A stretch of DNA of 55,828 bases, taken from NCBI GenBank assembly GCA_944386055.1, contig CALWZP010000016.1, forward strand, positions 1 through 55,828. Direction: 5' to 3'. This DNA comes from an uncultured Oscillospiraceae bacterium (lineage in GTDB: Bacteria; Bacillota; Clostridia; Oscillospirales; Oscillospiraceae). Positions 24,931-32,251 of the stretch are shown here, piece by piece (the first letter of the stretch is position 1; each line of letters starts with the position of its first letter). Both the position numbers and the translations under genes were made by a program. A model generated the notes under the pieces. It worked only from the letters and a program-made list of their open reading frames with translations. It ran no database searches and was not told the DNA's origin.

Positions 24931-25200
24931 TTGAGGCGGGCAGCACAGGAAATCAGGTGTGATCAGATTTCATGCTGGGCATGTAAAAGCGGTGCCTCCC
25001 TACAAACGGGGAGAAATTTTCAATCAGCGGGTGACGATTCATTATAACTATATAACTATAACTGTATCGGTGCCTTTGAGGTGCCCGACCGCCGGAAGAC
25101 CCCTGCGCGGGACATTCTTCTGGAAACGAGAAAAGGCGCAGCATTAAGCCGCGCCCCCGCATAGATCGATATTTGAGATGCGGGTATTTGAATCACCGGA
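24931..25200. other. Gene-free stretch after yjdF
   Basis: No credible reading frame or RNA gene. It contains an AT-rich run with three ATAACT units (about 25043-25066) and a small GGCGC/GCGCC hairpin. No clear terminator for the padR-yjdF transcript was seen. Confidence 0.5.
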
Positions 25201-25231
25201 GGGTTCCGGCCGCCTAAGGCGGCCGGAACCC
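25201..25231. repeat. Perfect 14-bp hairpin next to the tRNA-Gly terminator
   Basis: GGGTTCCGGCCGCC / GGCGGCCGGAACCC with loop TAA. It directly abuts the terminator of tRNA-Gly. It has no T run on the reverse strand; it could be a backup stop or a mobile palindromic element. Confidence 0.6.
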
Positions 25232-25271
25232 AAAGCAAAAAGGACATCCTTCCGGATGTCCTTTTTGCTTT
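25232..25271 (-). terminator. Rho-independent terminator of tRNA-Gly (CCC)
   Basis: Long stem AAAGCAAAAAGGACATCC / GGATGTCCTTTTTGCTTT with loop TTCC. On the reverse strand it begins at the tRNA CCA. Confidence 0.9.
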
Positions 25272-25344
25272 GGAGCAGGTGAGGGGAATCGAACCCCCGT
25301 GTTCAGCTTGGGAAGCTGACATTCTGCCATTGAACTACACCTGC
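25271..25344 (-). tRNA. tRNA-Gly (anticodon CCC)
   Basis: Acceptor GCAGGTG/CACCTGC pairs perfectly. Anticodon stem TCAGC/GCTGA encloses TTCCCAA (anticodon CCC, reads GGG). T-loop motif GTTCGATTC, discriminator T and encoded CCA (25271-25273). It marks the right edge of the AT-richer acetyltransferase/PadR segment. Confidence 0.96.
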
Positions 25345-25365
25345 ATTTTCATAATTGACTACGCT

Positions 25366-25394
25366 ATTTTAGCACGGACCGGAACAGAATGCAA
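25366..25394 (-). promoter_or_regulatory. Promoter of tRNA-Gly (CCC)
   Basis: Reverse strand TTGCAT (25394-25389), 17-bp spacer, TAAAAT (25371-25366), about 20 bp before the tRNA 5' end. Confidence 0.72.
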
Positions 25395-25535
25395 GAGGGA
25401 ATCGCATACTTTTTCTCCCCATTGGCTTGCAGAAAAATTACAGAAATTTTAAGGAAACATTTATGATTTTTCCCTGTTCACCGGGCGAAGAATGGTCTAT
25501 GATAAGAATGACCAAAGAAAACCGGGGAGACTGCC

Positions 25536-26231
25536 ATGAAAGATAGAAAATGGGTTCTGACGCTGCTGCTTACCATACTGCTCTTGGGGGCTATCCTGCT
25601 TCTGTTGTGGCGCACAGGCTTTTTTCAGGCTGCAGACAGTGTGGAAGCGCTTCAAGAATATATCGAGCGATGGACGCCCTATTCCCATGCCGTATTTTTT
25701 ATCGTCCAGTTCTCCTCAGTGGTTTTGGCCCCCATTCCCAGTAATATTACCGCAGTGGTCGGCGCTCTTTTGTTCGGCACCATTCCCGCTTTTTTGATTA
25801 CTACAGCGGCGGTACTCACTGGTTCGATGGTGGTGTTCGCTCTGGCCAGGGTACTGGGGAGAAACTTTGTGGACCGGGTGGTCAGCCAGAAGATCTCAGA
25901 CCGATATCGCTCGGTGATTAAAAATAAGCGGGACAGCTTTCTCGTTCTGGTGTTCCTTTTCCCGTTTTTTCCAGACGATATCATCTGCATCCTGGCAGGG
26001 GTGACGGACATCTCCGCAATGCGATTTTTTGTGATTGCAGCGCTGACACGGCCCTGGGGATTGCTGGTGGCCTGTGCGGTGGGAGGTTCCGCAGTGGCGA
26101 TCCCCTGGTGGGGGATGATTCTTTTGGGTGCGGCTGGGATCGCGATCTTCCTGTTGGGAATGAAGTATGGAGACCGGATCGAGCGGACGCTGATCCAGCG
26201 GCTCCATCGCGCCAAGGGACGGGACGATTGA
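25536..26231 (+). CDS. TVP38/TMEM64 (DedA-like, VTT domain) membrane protein
   Basis: 231 residues with five or six hydrophobic segments (about 7-25, 52-72, 75-105, 135-155, 160-180, 188-208). The VTT-domain signature is visible in VVLAPIPSNITAVVGALLFG, AVLTGSMVVFALARVLGRNF and FLVLVFLFPFFPDDIICILAG. Bacterial TVP38/DedA proteins affect membrane lipid flipping and proton-motive-force homeostasis; the precise function here is unknown. ATG follows GGGGAGA. Monocistronic with its own terminator. Confidence 0.9.
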   Translation: MKDRKWVLTLLLTILLLGAILLLLWRTGFFQAADSVEALQEYIERWTPYSHAVFFIVQFSSVVLAPIPSNITAVVGALLFGTIPAFLITTAAVLTGSMVVFALARVLGRNFVDRVVSQKISDRYRSVIKNKRDSFLVLVFLFPFFPDDIICILAGVTDISAMRFFVIAALTRPWGLLVACAVGGSAVAIPWWGMILLGAAGIAIFLLGMKYGDRIERTLIQRLHRAKGRDD

Positions 26232-26250
26232 ACCTCGAAGAAAAAATTTT

Positions 26251-26293
26251 ACCCGCGTTCTGGCCGGAAGCCGGGACGCGGGTTTGATTTTTG
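26251..26293 (+). terminator. Rho-independent terminator of the TVP38-like gene
   Basis: ACCCGCGT (26251-26258) / ACGCGGGT (26276-26283) with an inner TGGC/GCCG stem, then TTGATTTTTG. A second hairpin, GGCGGAA/TTCCGCC, follows at about 26297-26331. Confidence 0.82.
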
Positions 26294-26421
26294 AGAGGCG
26301 GAAGGCCGGAAAATCTGCTTGGTTTTCCGCCTTCTTCACACCTTTTTCACTTGATAAAAATATAACTTATTTGTAGAAAAAATATCAATAATTCGTTAAA
26401 AAATAGATTTTTCAAAACTTA

Positions 26422-26450
26422 TTGACAGGATTGGCGCGGGAGGATATACT
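26422..26450 (+). promoter_or_regulatory. Consensus SigA promoter of the alcohol dehydrogenase gene
   Basis: TTGACA (26422-26427), 17-bp spacer, TATACT (26445-26450), preceded by a strongly AT-rich tract (26340-26420) that may act as an UP element. A TTGATA/TATCAA inverted pair is present near 26352-26389. Confidence 0.85.
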
Positions 26451-26500
26451 TGTGCGCATCACCGGTGAACATACTGAAATCTGGAAGGAGCGCCACAATC

Positions 26501-27658
26501 ATGTCTACCTACTATTTTCTCCCTACCCGCAATGTGTTCGGGGAAGGGGCTGTTCAGGAGGCGGGAACCCTGATGCAAACTCTCCATGTCAAACGGGTCA
26601 TGATCGTCACCGACGCATTCCTGGCCTCCAGTGGGATGGCGGACCAGGTCCAGGAAGTACTGCACCGGGCTGAGATCGAGTCGGTGGTGTTTGGCGGGGC
26701 GGAGCCCAATCCCACTGACCTGAATGTAAGGAGCGGCGTGGATTTTTTCCGGCGGCACGGCTGCGACGGCCTGATCTCCCTGGGGGGTGGCTCCTCCCAT
26801 GACTGTGCCAAGGGGATCGGCTTGGTGGCCAGTAATGGGGGGGAGATCGCCGACTATGAGGGAGTGGACAAATCCACGCGGGACATGGTCCCTCTGATGG
26901 CCATCAATACCACAGCAGGCACCGCGTCAGAGATCACGCGGTTTTGCATTATCACCGATACACGACGCAAAGTGAAGATGGCGATTGTGGACTGGCGTGT
27001 TACCCCCAGGATCGCCATCAACGACCCTACGCTGATGAAGGGGATGCCAGCAGGGCTGACTGCCGCCACTGGAATGGACGCCATGACTCACGCGATTGAG
27101 GCATATGTCTCTACCAATGCGAATGTACTCACGGATTCCGCCGCCCTGATGGCGGTGAAGATGATCTACCAGTACCTGCCCAAGGCGGTGGCCAACGGGG
27201 AGTACATGAAGGCCAGAGACAAGATGGCCTACGCCCAATATCTGGCGGGCATCGCCTTTAACAACGCCTCTCTGGGCTATGTCCATGCCATGGCCCACCA
27301 GTTGGGCGGCTATTATAATTTGCCCCACGGAGTGTGTAATGCCATCCTGCTGCCCTATGTGGAGGAGTTCAACCTCATCGGGAATCTGAACCGCTTCCGG
27401 GACCTGGCCGCCGCCATGGGAGAGACCATCGATGGCATGTCCACAGGGGATGCGGCGAATAAGGCCATCCAGGCTATCCGCACCATCAGCAGGCAGGTAG
27501 GAATTCCGGAAAACCTGAAGGTGCTTGGTGTAAAGCCGGAAGACTTTGCGGATATGGCGGAGAATGCCATGCGGGATGTCTGCTCTCTCACCAATCCAAG
27601 AAAGGCCACCAAGGAGCAGATCATCGAAATCTATCGCCGTGCCTATGAGGGGGAGTGA
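26501..27658 (+). CDS. Iron-containing alcohol dehydrogenase, DhaT-like
   Basis: 385 residues, type III Fe-ADH. NAD-binding loop GGGSSHDCAKGIGL starts at 95. The metal ligands Asp193, His197 (GMDAMTHAIE), His262 (YVHAMAHQLGG) and His276 (NLPHGVCNAI) occur at exactly the residue numbers known for Klebsiella 1,3-propanediol dehydrogenase DhaT, and overall length is the same. It should reduce a short aldehyde with NADH, perhaps 3-hydroxypropionaldehyde or succinic semialdehyde; no diol dehydratase is nearby, so the substrate is open. ATG follows AAGGAG by ten bases. Monocistronic, with a strong promoter that fits a fermentation enzyme. Confidence 0.93.
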   Translation: MSTYYFLPTRNVFGEGAVQEAGTLMQTLHVKRVMIVTDAFLASSGMADQVQEVLHRAEIESVVFGGAEPNPTDLNVRSGVDFFRRHGCDGLISLGGGSSHDCAKGIGLVASNGGEIADYEGVDKSTRDMVPLMAINTTAGTASEITRFCIITDTRRKVKMAIVDWRVTPRIAINDPTLMKGMPAGLTAATGMDAMTHAIEAYVSTNANVLTDSAALMAVKMIYQYLPKAVANGEYMKARDKMAYAQYLAGIAFNNASLGYVHAMAHQLGGYYNLPHGVCNAILLPYVEEFNLIGNLNRFRDLAAAMGETIDGMSTGDAANKAIQAIRTISRQVGIPENLKVLGVKPEDFADMAENAMRDVCSLTNPRKATKEQIIEIYRRAYEGE

Positions 27659-27711
27659 GGAGGGCGGCCTCCTCCGTATAAAGGATAATAAAACCACATA
27701 GACTGAAATTT

Positions 27712-27750
27712 TTGGACCGGAGCGAAAAGACGCTCCGGTCCAAGCTTTTT
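27712..27750 (+). terminator. Rho-independent terminator of the alcohol dehydrogenase gene
   Basis: Perfect 13-bp stem TTGGACCGGAGCG / CGCTCCGGTCCAA with loop AAAAGA, followed by GCTTTTTG. Confidence 0.92.
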
Positions 27751-27772
27751 GCTTCAAAAACGGGAAAAGCGA

Positions 27773-27800
27773 TTGACAGAAGGAAAAACTGTGATAAACT
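27773..27800 (+). promoter_or_regulatory. Promoter of the T-box/phzF/alaS transcript
   Basis: TTGACA (27773-27778), 16-bp spacer, TAAACT (27795-27800) preceded by TGTGA. The RNA start would be near 27806, directly at the base of T-box stem I. Confidence 0.72.
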
Positions 27801-27805
27801 AAGGA

Positions 27806-28055
27806 AGACAATGCGCAGACGAAGCCAAGAACGCGGCCCGGTCTTCAGAGAGGGGGAGTTGGTGCAAGCCCCTGTCCGCCGCCCGTTCACGCCACTTCCG
27901 AGCGGACCGCGACGAGCGGTACGGCCCATCCCCGTTACCGGATGGCTGAGCGCCCCCTGAGCCAGGGGGGAATCAGGGTGGTACCGCGGAAGAGGAGACT
28001 TTCGCCCCTGGAATTCGGGTCCGTTCCGAGAACGAGCCTGATCCAGGGGCTTTTT
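27806..28055 (+). ncRNA. T-box leader, probably alanine-responsive
   Basis: T-box riboswitch. Stem I contains the AGAGAGGGGGAGTTGGTG apical motif (27848-27865). The candidate specifier GCC (27891-27893, Ala codon, followed by A) lies in TTCACGCCACTTCC. The T-box proper is AGGGTGGTACCGCG (27975-27988), whose TGGT would pair with a tRNA ending ACCA (discriminator A, as in tRNA-Ala). The terminator is GCCCCTGGA (28004-28012) / TCCAGGGGC (28042-28050) then TTTTT. Uncharged tRNA should favour read-through into phzF and alaS. The specifier call is less sure than the T-box call; the gene order supports Ala. Confidence 0.93.
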
Positions 28056-28076
28056 CTGTGAGGAGGGAAGATCCCA

Positions 28077-28883
28077 TTGATACAATATGTGGTGGACGCC
28101 TTTGCCGAGCGTGTTTTCGAGGGAAACCCGGCGGCGGTGTGTCTGCCGGAACGCTGGCCTCTCGAGGAGGAGATGCAGTCCATCGCCCGGGAAAATAACC
28201 TGTCGGAGACGGCTTTCGCCGTCCGGGAGGGGGAGGACTGGCGGCTGCGCTGGTTTACCCCGGGAGGTGAGATCGACCTGTGCGGCCATGCCACGCTGGC
28301 TGCGGCTTACGCCATCCTCCGGTTCGCGGACCCGGAGGCGGAGATGATCCGCTTCCACACGATGAGCGGCCTGCTCACCGTCCGGCGGGAAGGAGAACTG
28401 CTGTCCATGGATTTTCCCGCCTATTCTCTGACACGGACGGAGGTCACCGACGCGATGGAGGATGCCCTGGGGATCCGCCCCCGGGAGGCATGGCTGGCCA
28501 GAGATTTGGTATGTGTCTTTGACGACCCGGCGGCCGTGGAGAAGATACAGCCTGATCTGGAAAAGGTCAGGGCGCTGGAGGGGACTCTGCTCCATGTCAC
28601 CGCTCCGGGGACGGGTCCGGGATACGACTGCGTTTCCCGCAGCTTTGCCCCTAAGCTGGGTGTGCCGGAGGATCCGGTGTGCGGGTCCGGGCACTGTCAC
28701 CTGGCGCCCTACTGGAGCGGACGGCTGGGCAAAACAAAATTGACCGCCCGGCAGGCATCCCAGCGAGGGGGGACCCTGTACTGCCGCGTGAACGGGGACC
28801 GGGTGGTCCTGGCCGGCCGTGCGGTGCTGTACGCCGTGTCCCGGCTGACGGTGGGGGAGGCGGAAGCCTCGCCCGCGGTCTGA
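28077..28883 (+). CDS. PhzF-family isomerase/epimerase-like protein
   Basis: 268 residues with the two-lobed DAP-epimerase-like fold. The family acid is Glu44 in NNLSETAF; FTPGGEIDLCGHATLAAAY and DPVCGSGHCHLAPYW are diagnostic. PhzF proteins isomerise or epimerise small acids, but most members, including this one, have no known substrate; no phenazine genes are near. TTG start follows GAGGAGGGAAG. It lies between an Ala T-box and alaS, so it is made when charged tRNA-Ala is scarce, which points to a link with amino acid metabolism (inference). Confidence 0.92.
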   Translation: MIQYVVDAFAERVFEGNPAAVCLPERWPLEEEMQSIARENNLSETAFAVREGEDWRLRWFTPGGEIDLCGHATLAAAYAILRFADPEAEMIRFHTMSGLLTVRREGELLSMDFPAYSLTRTEVTDAMEDALGIRPREAWLARDLVCVFDDPAAVEKIQPDLEKVRALEGTLLHVTAPGTGPGYDCVSRSFAPKLGVPEDPVCGSGHCHLAPYWSGRLGKTKLTARQASQRGGTLYCRVNGDRVVLAGRAVLYAVSRLTVGEAEASPAV

Positions 28884-28931
28884 TTTGCAAATTAAAATGA
28901 AAAAGATCATATTTGTTGGAGGTAATCTGTC

Positions 28932-31616
28932 ATGCGTGACCCAAAGCCCTACGGCCTGAATGAACTGCGGGAGATGTTCCTGAAATTTTTCGAGACCAAG
29001 GGACATCTCCGCCTGCCCAGCTTTTCCCTGATCCCACAGAACGATGCGTCCCTGCTGCTCATCAACAGCGGCATGGCGCCCATGAAGCCCTGGTTCACCG
29101 GGGAGCAGGAGCCCCCCCGCCACCGGGTGACTACCTGCCAGAAGTGCATCCGCACCGGCGATATCGAGAACATCGGCAAGACCGCCCGCCACGGCACCTA
29201 CTTTGAGATGCTGGGCAACTTCTCCTTCGGGGACTATTTCAAAAAGGAGGCCATCCACTGGGCCTGGGAGTTTTTGACCAGCCCGGAGTGGGTGGGCCTG
29301 GACCCCGACCGGCTCTACCCCTCCGTCTTCGCCGGAAATGAGACCACCCCCGCCGACGACGAGGCCTTCGCCATCTGGCGGGACGAGATCGGCATCGCCC
29401 CGGAGCGCATCTTCAAGTTCGGCAAGGAGGACAACTTCTGGGAGCACGGCTCCGGCCCCTGCGGCCCCTGCTCCGAGATCTACTACGACCGGGGTCCCGA
29501 GTGGGGCTGCGGCAAGCCGGGGTGTACCGTGGGCTGTGACTGCGACCGGTATATCGAGGTGTGGAACATTGTCTTCTCCCAGTTCGACAACGACGGCGAG
29601 GGCCACTACACCGAGCTGAAGCAGAAGAACATCGACACCGGCATGGGGCTGGAGCGCCTGGCCTGCGTGTGCCAGAATGTGCCCTCCCTCTTCGATGTGG
29701 ACACGGTGATGAACATCACCCACAAGGTCACCCAGCTCACCGGGGCCTCCTACGGCCAGAGCCACGAGGTGGATGTGTCCCTCCGGGTCATCACCGACCA
29801 CATCCGCTCCGCCACCTTCATGATCTGCGACGGAGTGCTCCCCTCCAACGAGGGCCGGGGCTATGTTCTGCGCCGCCTCCTCCGCCGGGCCGCCCGGCAC
29901 GGCAAGCTCCTGGGGGTGGACGAGCCCTTCCTCTATCAGGTGTGCGACACCGTCATCCATGAGAACGAGGGCCACTACCCCGAGCTGCGGGAGCGTCAGG
30001 CCTATATCACCAAGGTCATCCGGGTGGAGGAGGAGAACTTCGCCAAGACCATCGACGGCGGCCTGCGCATCTTCAACGACATGCTCGCCCAGCATCAGGA
30101 GAAGGGGGAGAAGACCTTCTCCGGCACCGACGCTTTCAAGCTGTATGACACCTACGGCTTCCCGGTGGACCTGACGGTGGAGATGGTGGAGGAGCAGGGG
30201 ATGACCCTGGACCAGGACGGCTTCCACAAGCTGATGGAGGAGCAGCGCATCCGCGCCCGCAAGGCGCGGGAGGCCCTGGGCGACCTGGGCTGGGCCGGCG
30301 TGGAGTTCGGCAAGGAGGTCCCGGAGACCGAGTTCGTGGGCTATGGGAACACCTCCATCACCGGCGCCAGGGTGGTCGCCCTGGTGGTGGAGAACGAGCA
30401 GGCTGAGGAGCTCATGCCCGGCGTGGAGGGCATCGTGGTGCTGGACAGGACTCCCTTCTACGCCGAGATGGGCGGCCAGGTGGCCGACCACGGCGTCATC
30501 GCCAAAAGCGGCGAGAACGGCTGCCTGTTCCAGGTCACCGATGTGCAGAAGAACAAGGGCGGCAAGTATATGCACTATGGCAAGGTGACCGAGGGGGTGC
30601 TGAAGCTGGGGGATACCGTCTCCGCCCAGATCGATGTGCCCCGGCGGAGGGCCATCATGCGCGCCCACTCCGCCACCCACCTGCTGGACAAGGCCCTGCG
30701 CACCGTGCTGGGGGACCATGTGCACCAGGCGGGCTCCCTGGTGGAGGAGGACCGGCTGCGCTTCGACTTCACCCACTTCTCCGCCATGACCGCGGAGGAG
30801 CTGGCCCAGGTCAGCGCCGTGGTCAACGAGGCGGTGCTGGAGGGCTATGACATCCAGACCAAGGTGATGCCCCTGGAGGAGGCCAAGAAGACCGGCGCCA
30901 TCGCCCTGTTCGGCGAGAAGTACGGCGACACTGTTCGGGTTGTGGACATGGGGGAGGGGTACTCCGTGGAGTTCTGCGGCGGCACTCACCTGGACAACAC
31001 CGCCAAGGTGGGGGTGTTCCACATCTCCAGCGAGTTTTCCGTGGCCTCCGGTGTGCGCCGGATCGAGGCCACCACAGGAAAGGTCTCCCTGGAACTGATG
31101 AACCGCAACCAGGCCCTGCTGTTCCAGGCCGCCTCCATCCTCAAGGCAAAGCCCGGGGAGCTGCGGGAGAAGGCGGAGCAGAACATGGCGGAGCTGAAGC
31201 ATCTGCGCCATATGGTGGAGACCTTCAAGGCCAAGGAGGCCGCGGGGGAGACCGAGCGCATCCTCTTCGGCGCCCACGATGTGGAGGGCCTGCGGGTGCT
31301 CACCGCCACCATCCCCGAAGCCGACGCCAACAAGCTGCGCCAGATGGGGGACACCCTTCGGGACAAGGATCCCAAGGTGGTGGCGGTGCTGGCCGCGGTG
31401 AACGAAGGGAAGATCACCTTCCTGGCCGTGTGCGGCAAGGAGGCGGTCCAGAAGGGCATCAGGGCCGGGGACATCGTCAAGCAGGTCTCCGCCATCGCCG
31501 GCGGCTCCGGCGGCGGCAAGCCCGAGTCCGCCATGGGCGGCGGCAAGGACCCGCTGATGCTGGACAATGCCCTTGCTATGGTGGATAATGTCGTTTCCAT
31601 GAAGCTGAAAGGATGA
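28932..31616 (+). CDS. alaS: Alanyl-tRNA synthetase
   Basis: 894 residues, full length. The catalytic domain (about 1-245) has FLKFFETKGHLRLPS, PMKPWFTG and GLERLACV. The tRNA-recognition and editing domain (about 550-720) has the zinc motif HSATHLLDKALR with the partner CGGTHLDNT. The C-terminal DHHA1 domain (about 830-894) ends with the glycine-rich GGSGGGKPESAMGGGKDP, which is typical. GGAGGTAAT precedes the ATG. It is transcribed after phzF from the T-box promoter, 48 bp downstream. Confidence 0.98.
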   Translation: MRDPKPYGLNELREMFLKFFETKGHLRLPSFSLIPQNDASLLLINSGMAPMKPWFTGEQEPPRHRVTTCQKCIRTGDIENIGKTARHGTYFEMLGNFSFGDYFKKEAIHWAWEFLTSPEWVGLDPDRLYPSVFAGNETTPADDEAFAIWRDEIGIAPERIFKFGKEDNFWEHGSGPCGPCSEIYYDRGPEWGCGKPGCTVGCDCDRYIEVWNIVFSQFDNDGEGHYTELKQKNIDTGMGLERLACVCQNVPSLFDVDTVMNITHKVTQLTGASYGQSHEVDVSLRVITDHIRSATFMICDGVLPSNEGRGYVLRRLLRRAARHGKLLGVDEPFLYQVCDTVIHENEGHYPELRERQAYITKVIRVEEENFAKTIDGGLRIFNDMLAQHQEKGEKTFSGTDAFKLYDTYGFPVDLTVEMVEEQGMTLDQDGFHKLMEEQRIRARKAREALGDLGWAGVEFGKEVPETEFVGYGNTSITGARVVALVVENEQAEELMPGVEGIVVLDRTPFYAEMGGQVADHGVIAKSGENGCLFQVTDVQKNKGGKYMHYGKVTEGVLKLGDTVSAQIDVPRRRAIMRAHSATHLLDKALRTVLGDHVHQAGSLVEEDRLRFDFTHFSAMTAEELAQVSAVVNEAVLEGYDIQTKVMPLEEAKKTGAIALFGEKYGDTVRVVDMGEGYSVEFCGGTHLDNTAKVGVFHISSEFSVASGVRRIEATTGKVSLELMNRNQALLFQAASILKAKPGELREKAEQNMAELKHLRHMVETFKAKEAAGETERILFGAHDVEGLRVLTATIPEADANKLRQMGDTLRDKDPKVVAVLAAVNEGKITFLAVCGKEAVQKGIRAGDIVKQVSAIAGGSGGGKPESAMGGGKDPLMLDNALAMVDNVVSMKLKG

Positions 31617-31622
31617 CACGGG

Positions 31623-32159
31623 ATGCCGAGCAGAGACGATATCAAGACCTTTTGGGCCCTGGAGATCGACCCCACCGCCGTGGGCCTGGAGCCGGCGGGG
31701 GCGGAGGACGCCTGCTTCTGCACCCCGGCGGGGGCGGAGGTCTTCGCCCGGCTGGGCTGCGACGGGGTCCATTTCGTCCTCCTCTCCGGGGATGACAGGG
31801 TATACTGCGTGGACCCCGCCATGGGGGAGCCGGGGACCTATGTGCTGCCTGTGGCGGAGGACTTCCGGCAGTTTTTGAGCTATGTCCTCTTTTGCGGAGA
31901 CGCAAACCCCATCTCCCAGATATGGTGGATGGGCGAGGGGCGGTTCCGTGCCTTCCTGAAGGAGGAGGCGGAGCGGTCCTGGGAGGGGATGGGGGATCTT
32001 CTGGAACGGAAGAAAGCCGCCCTGACGGCCATCGCCGCCGCCTTCCATTTGGAGCCCGCCGACCCGTGGGGGCCGGTGAAGGCCCTCCAGGGGGCCTTCG
32101 ACCCGTCGGCGCTGACCTTCTCCCCGGAGTACTACGAGGTGCTGGGGCTGGAGCCATAA
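31623..32159 (+). CDS. Hypothetical protein downstream of alaS
   Basis: 178 residues with no signal peptide or membrane helix. I do not recognise the family. It is acidic, rich in Trp/Phe, with visible stretches FWALEIDPTAVGLEPAGAED, FVLLSGDDRVYCVDP, FRQFLSYVLFCGDANPISQI and a charged helix near 115-145. The pattern is faintly like SUKH/SMI1-KNR4 proteins, but I would not assign it. The ribosome site AAAGGA overlaps the end of alaS, and the start is seven bases after the alaS stop, so it is the third gene of the Ala T-box operon. Confidence 0.75.
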   Translation: MPSRDDIKTFWALEIDPTAVGLEPAGAEDACFCTPAGAEVFARLGCDGVHFVLLSGDDRVYCVDPAMGEPGTYVLPVAEDFRQFLSYVLFCGDANPISQIWWMGEGRFRAFLKEEAERSWEGMGDLLERKKAALTAIAAAFHLEPADPWGPVKALQGAFDPSALTFSPEYYEVLGLEP

Positions 32160-32173
32160 AGGACAAAGCAGGA

Positions 32174-32212
32174 GGGGCGGACCGCCGATGGCGGTCCGCC
32201 CCCGTTTCCTTT
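32174..32212 (+). terminator. Rho-independent terminator of the phzF-alaS operon
   Basis: Perfect 13-bp stem GGGGCGGACCGCC / GGCGGTCCGCCCC with loop GAT, followed by CGTTTCCTTTG. Confidence 0.87.
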
Positions 32213-32251
32213 GTTATCTCCTAGCTCGTATCTCCTAACTCCTATCTGAAT

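Noticed and set aside
27621..32048. A reverse-strand open frame of nearly 1,500 codons opposite alaS and its neighbours
   Set aside because: It is the complement of high-GC coding sequence (T-box, phzF, alaS and the next gene), has a His/Gly/Leu-rich low-complexity composition, and no ribosome site or family motif.
32214..32246. Repeat of the type TATCTCCTA after the phzF-alaS terminator
   Set aside because: Only two imperfect copies plus a fragment over about 30 bp; too short and degenerate to call an array. No CRISPR-like spacing was seen anywhere in the window.
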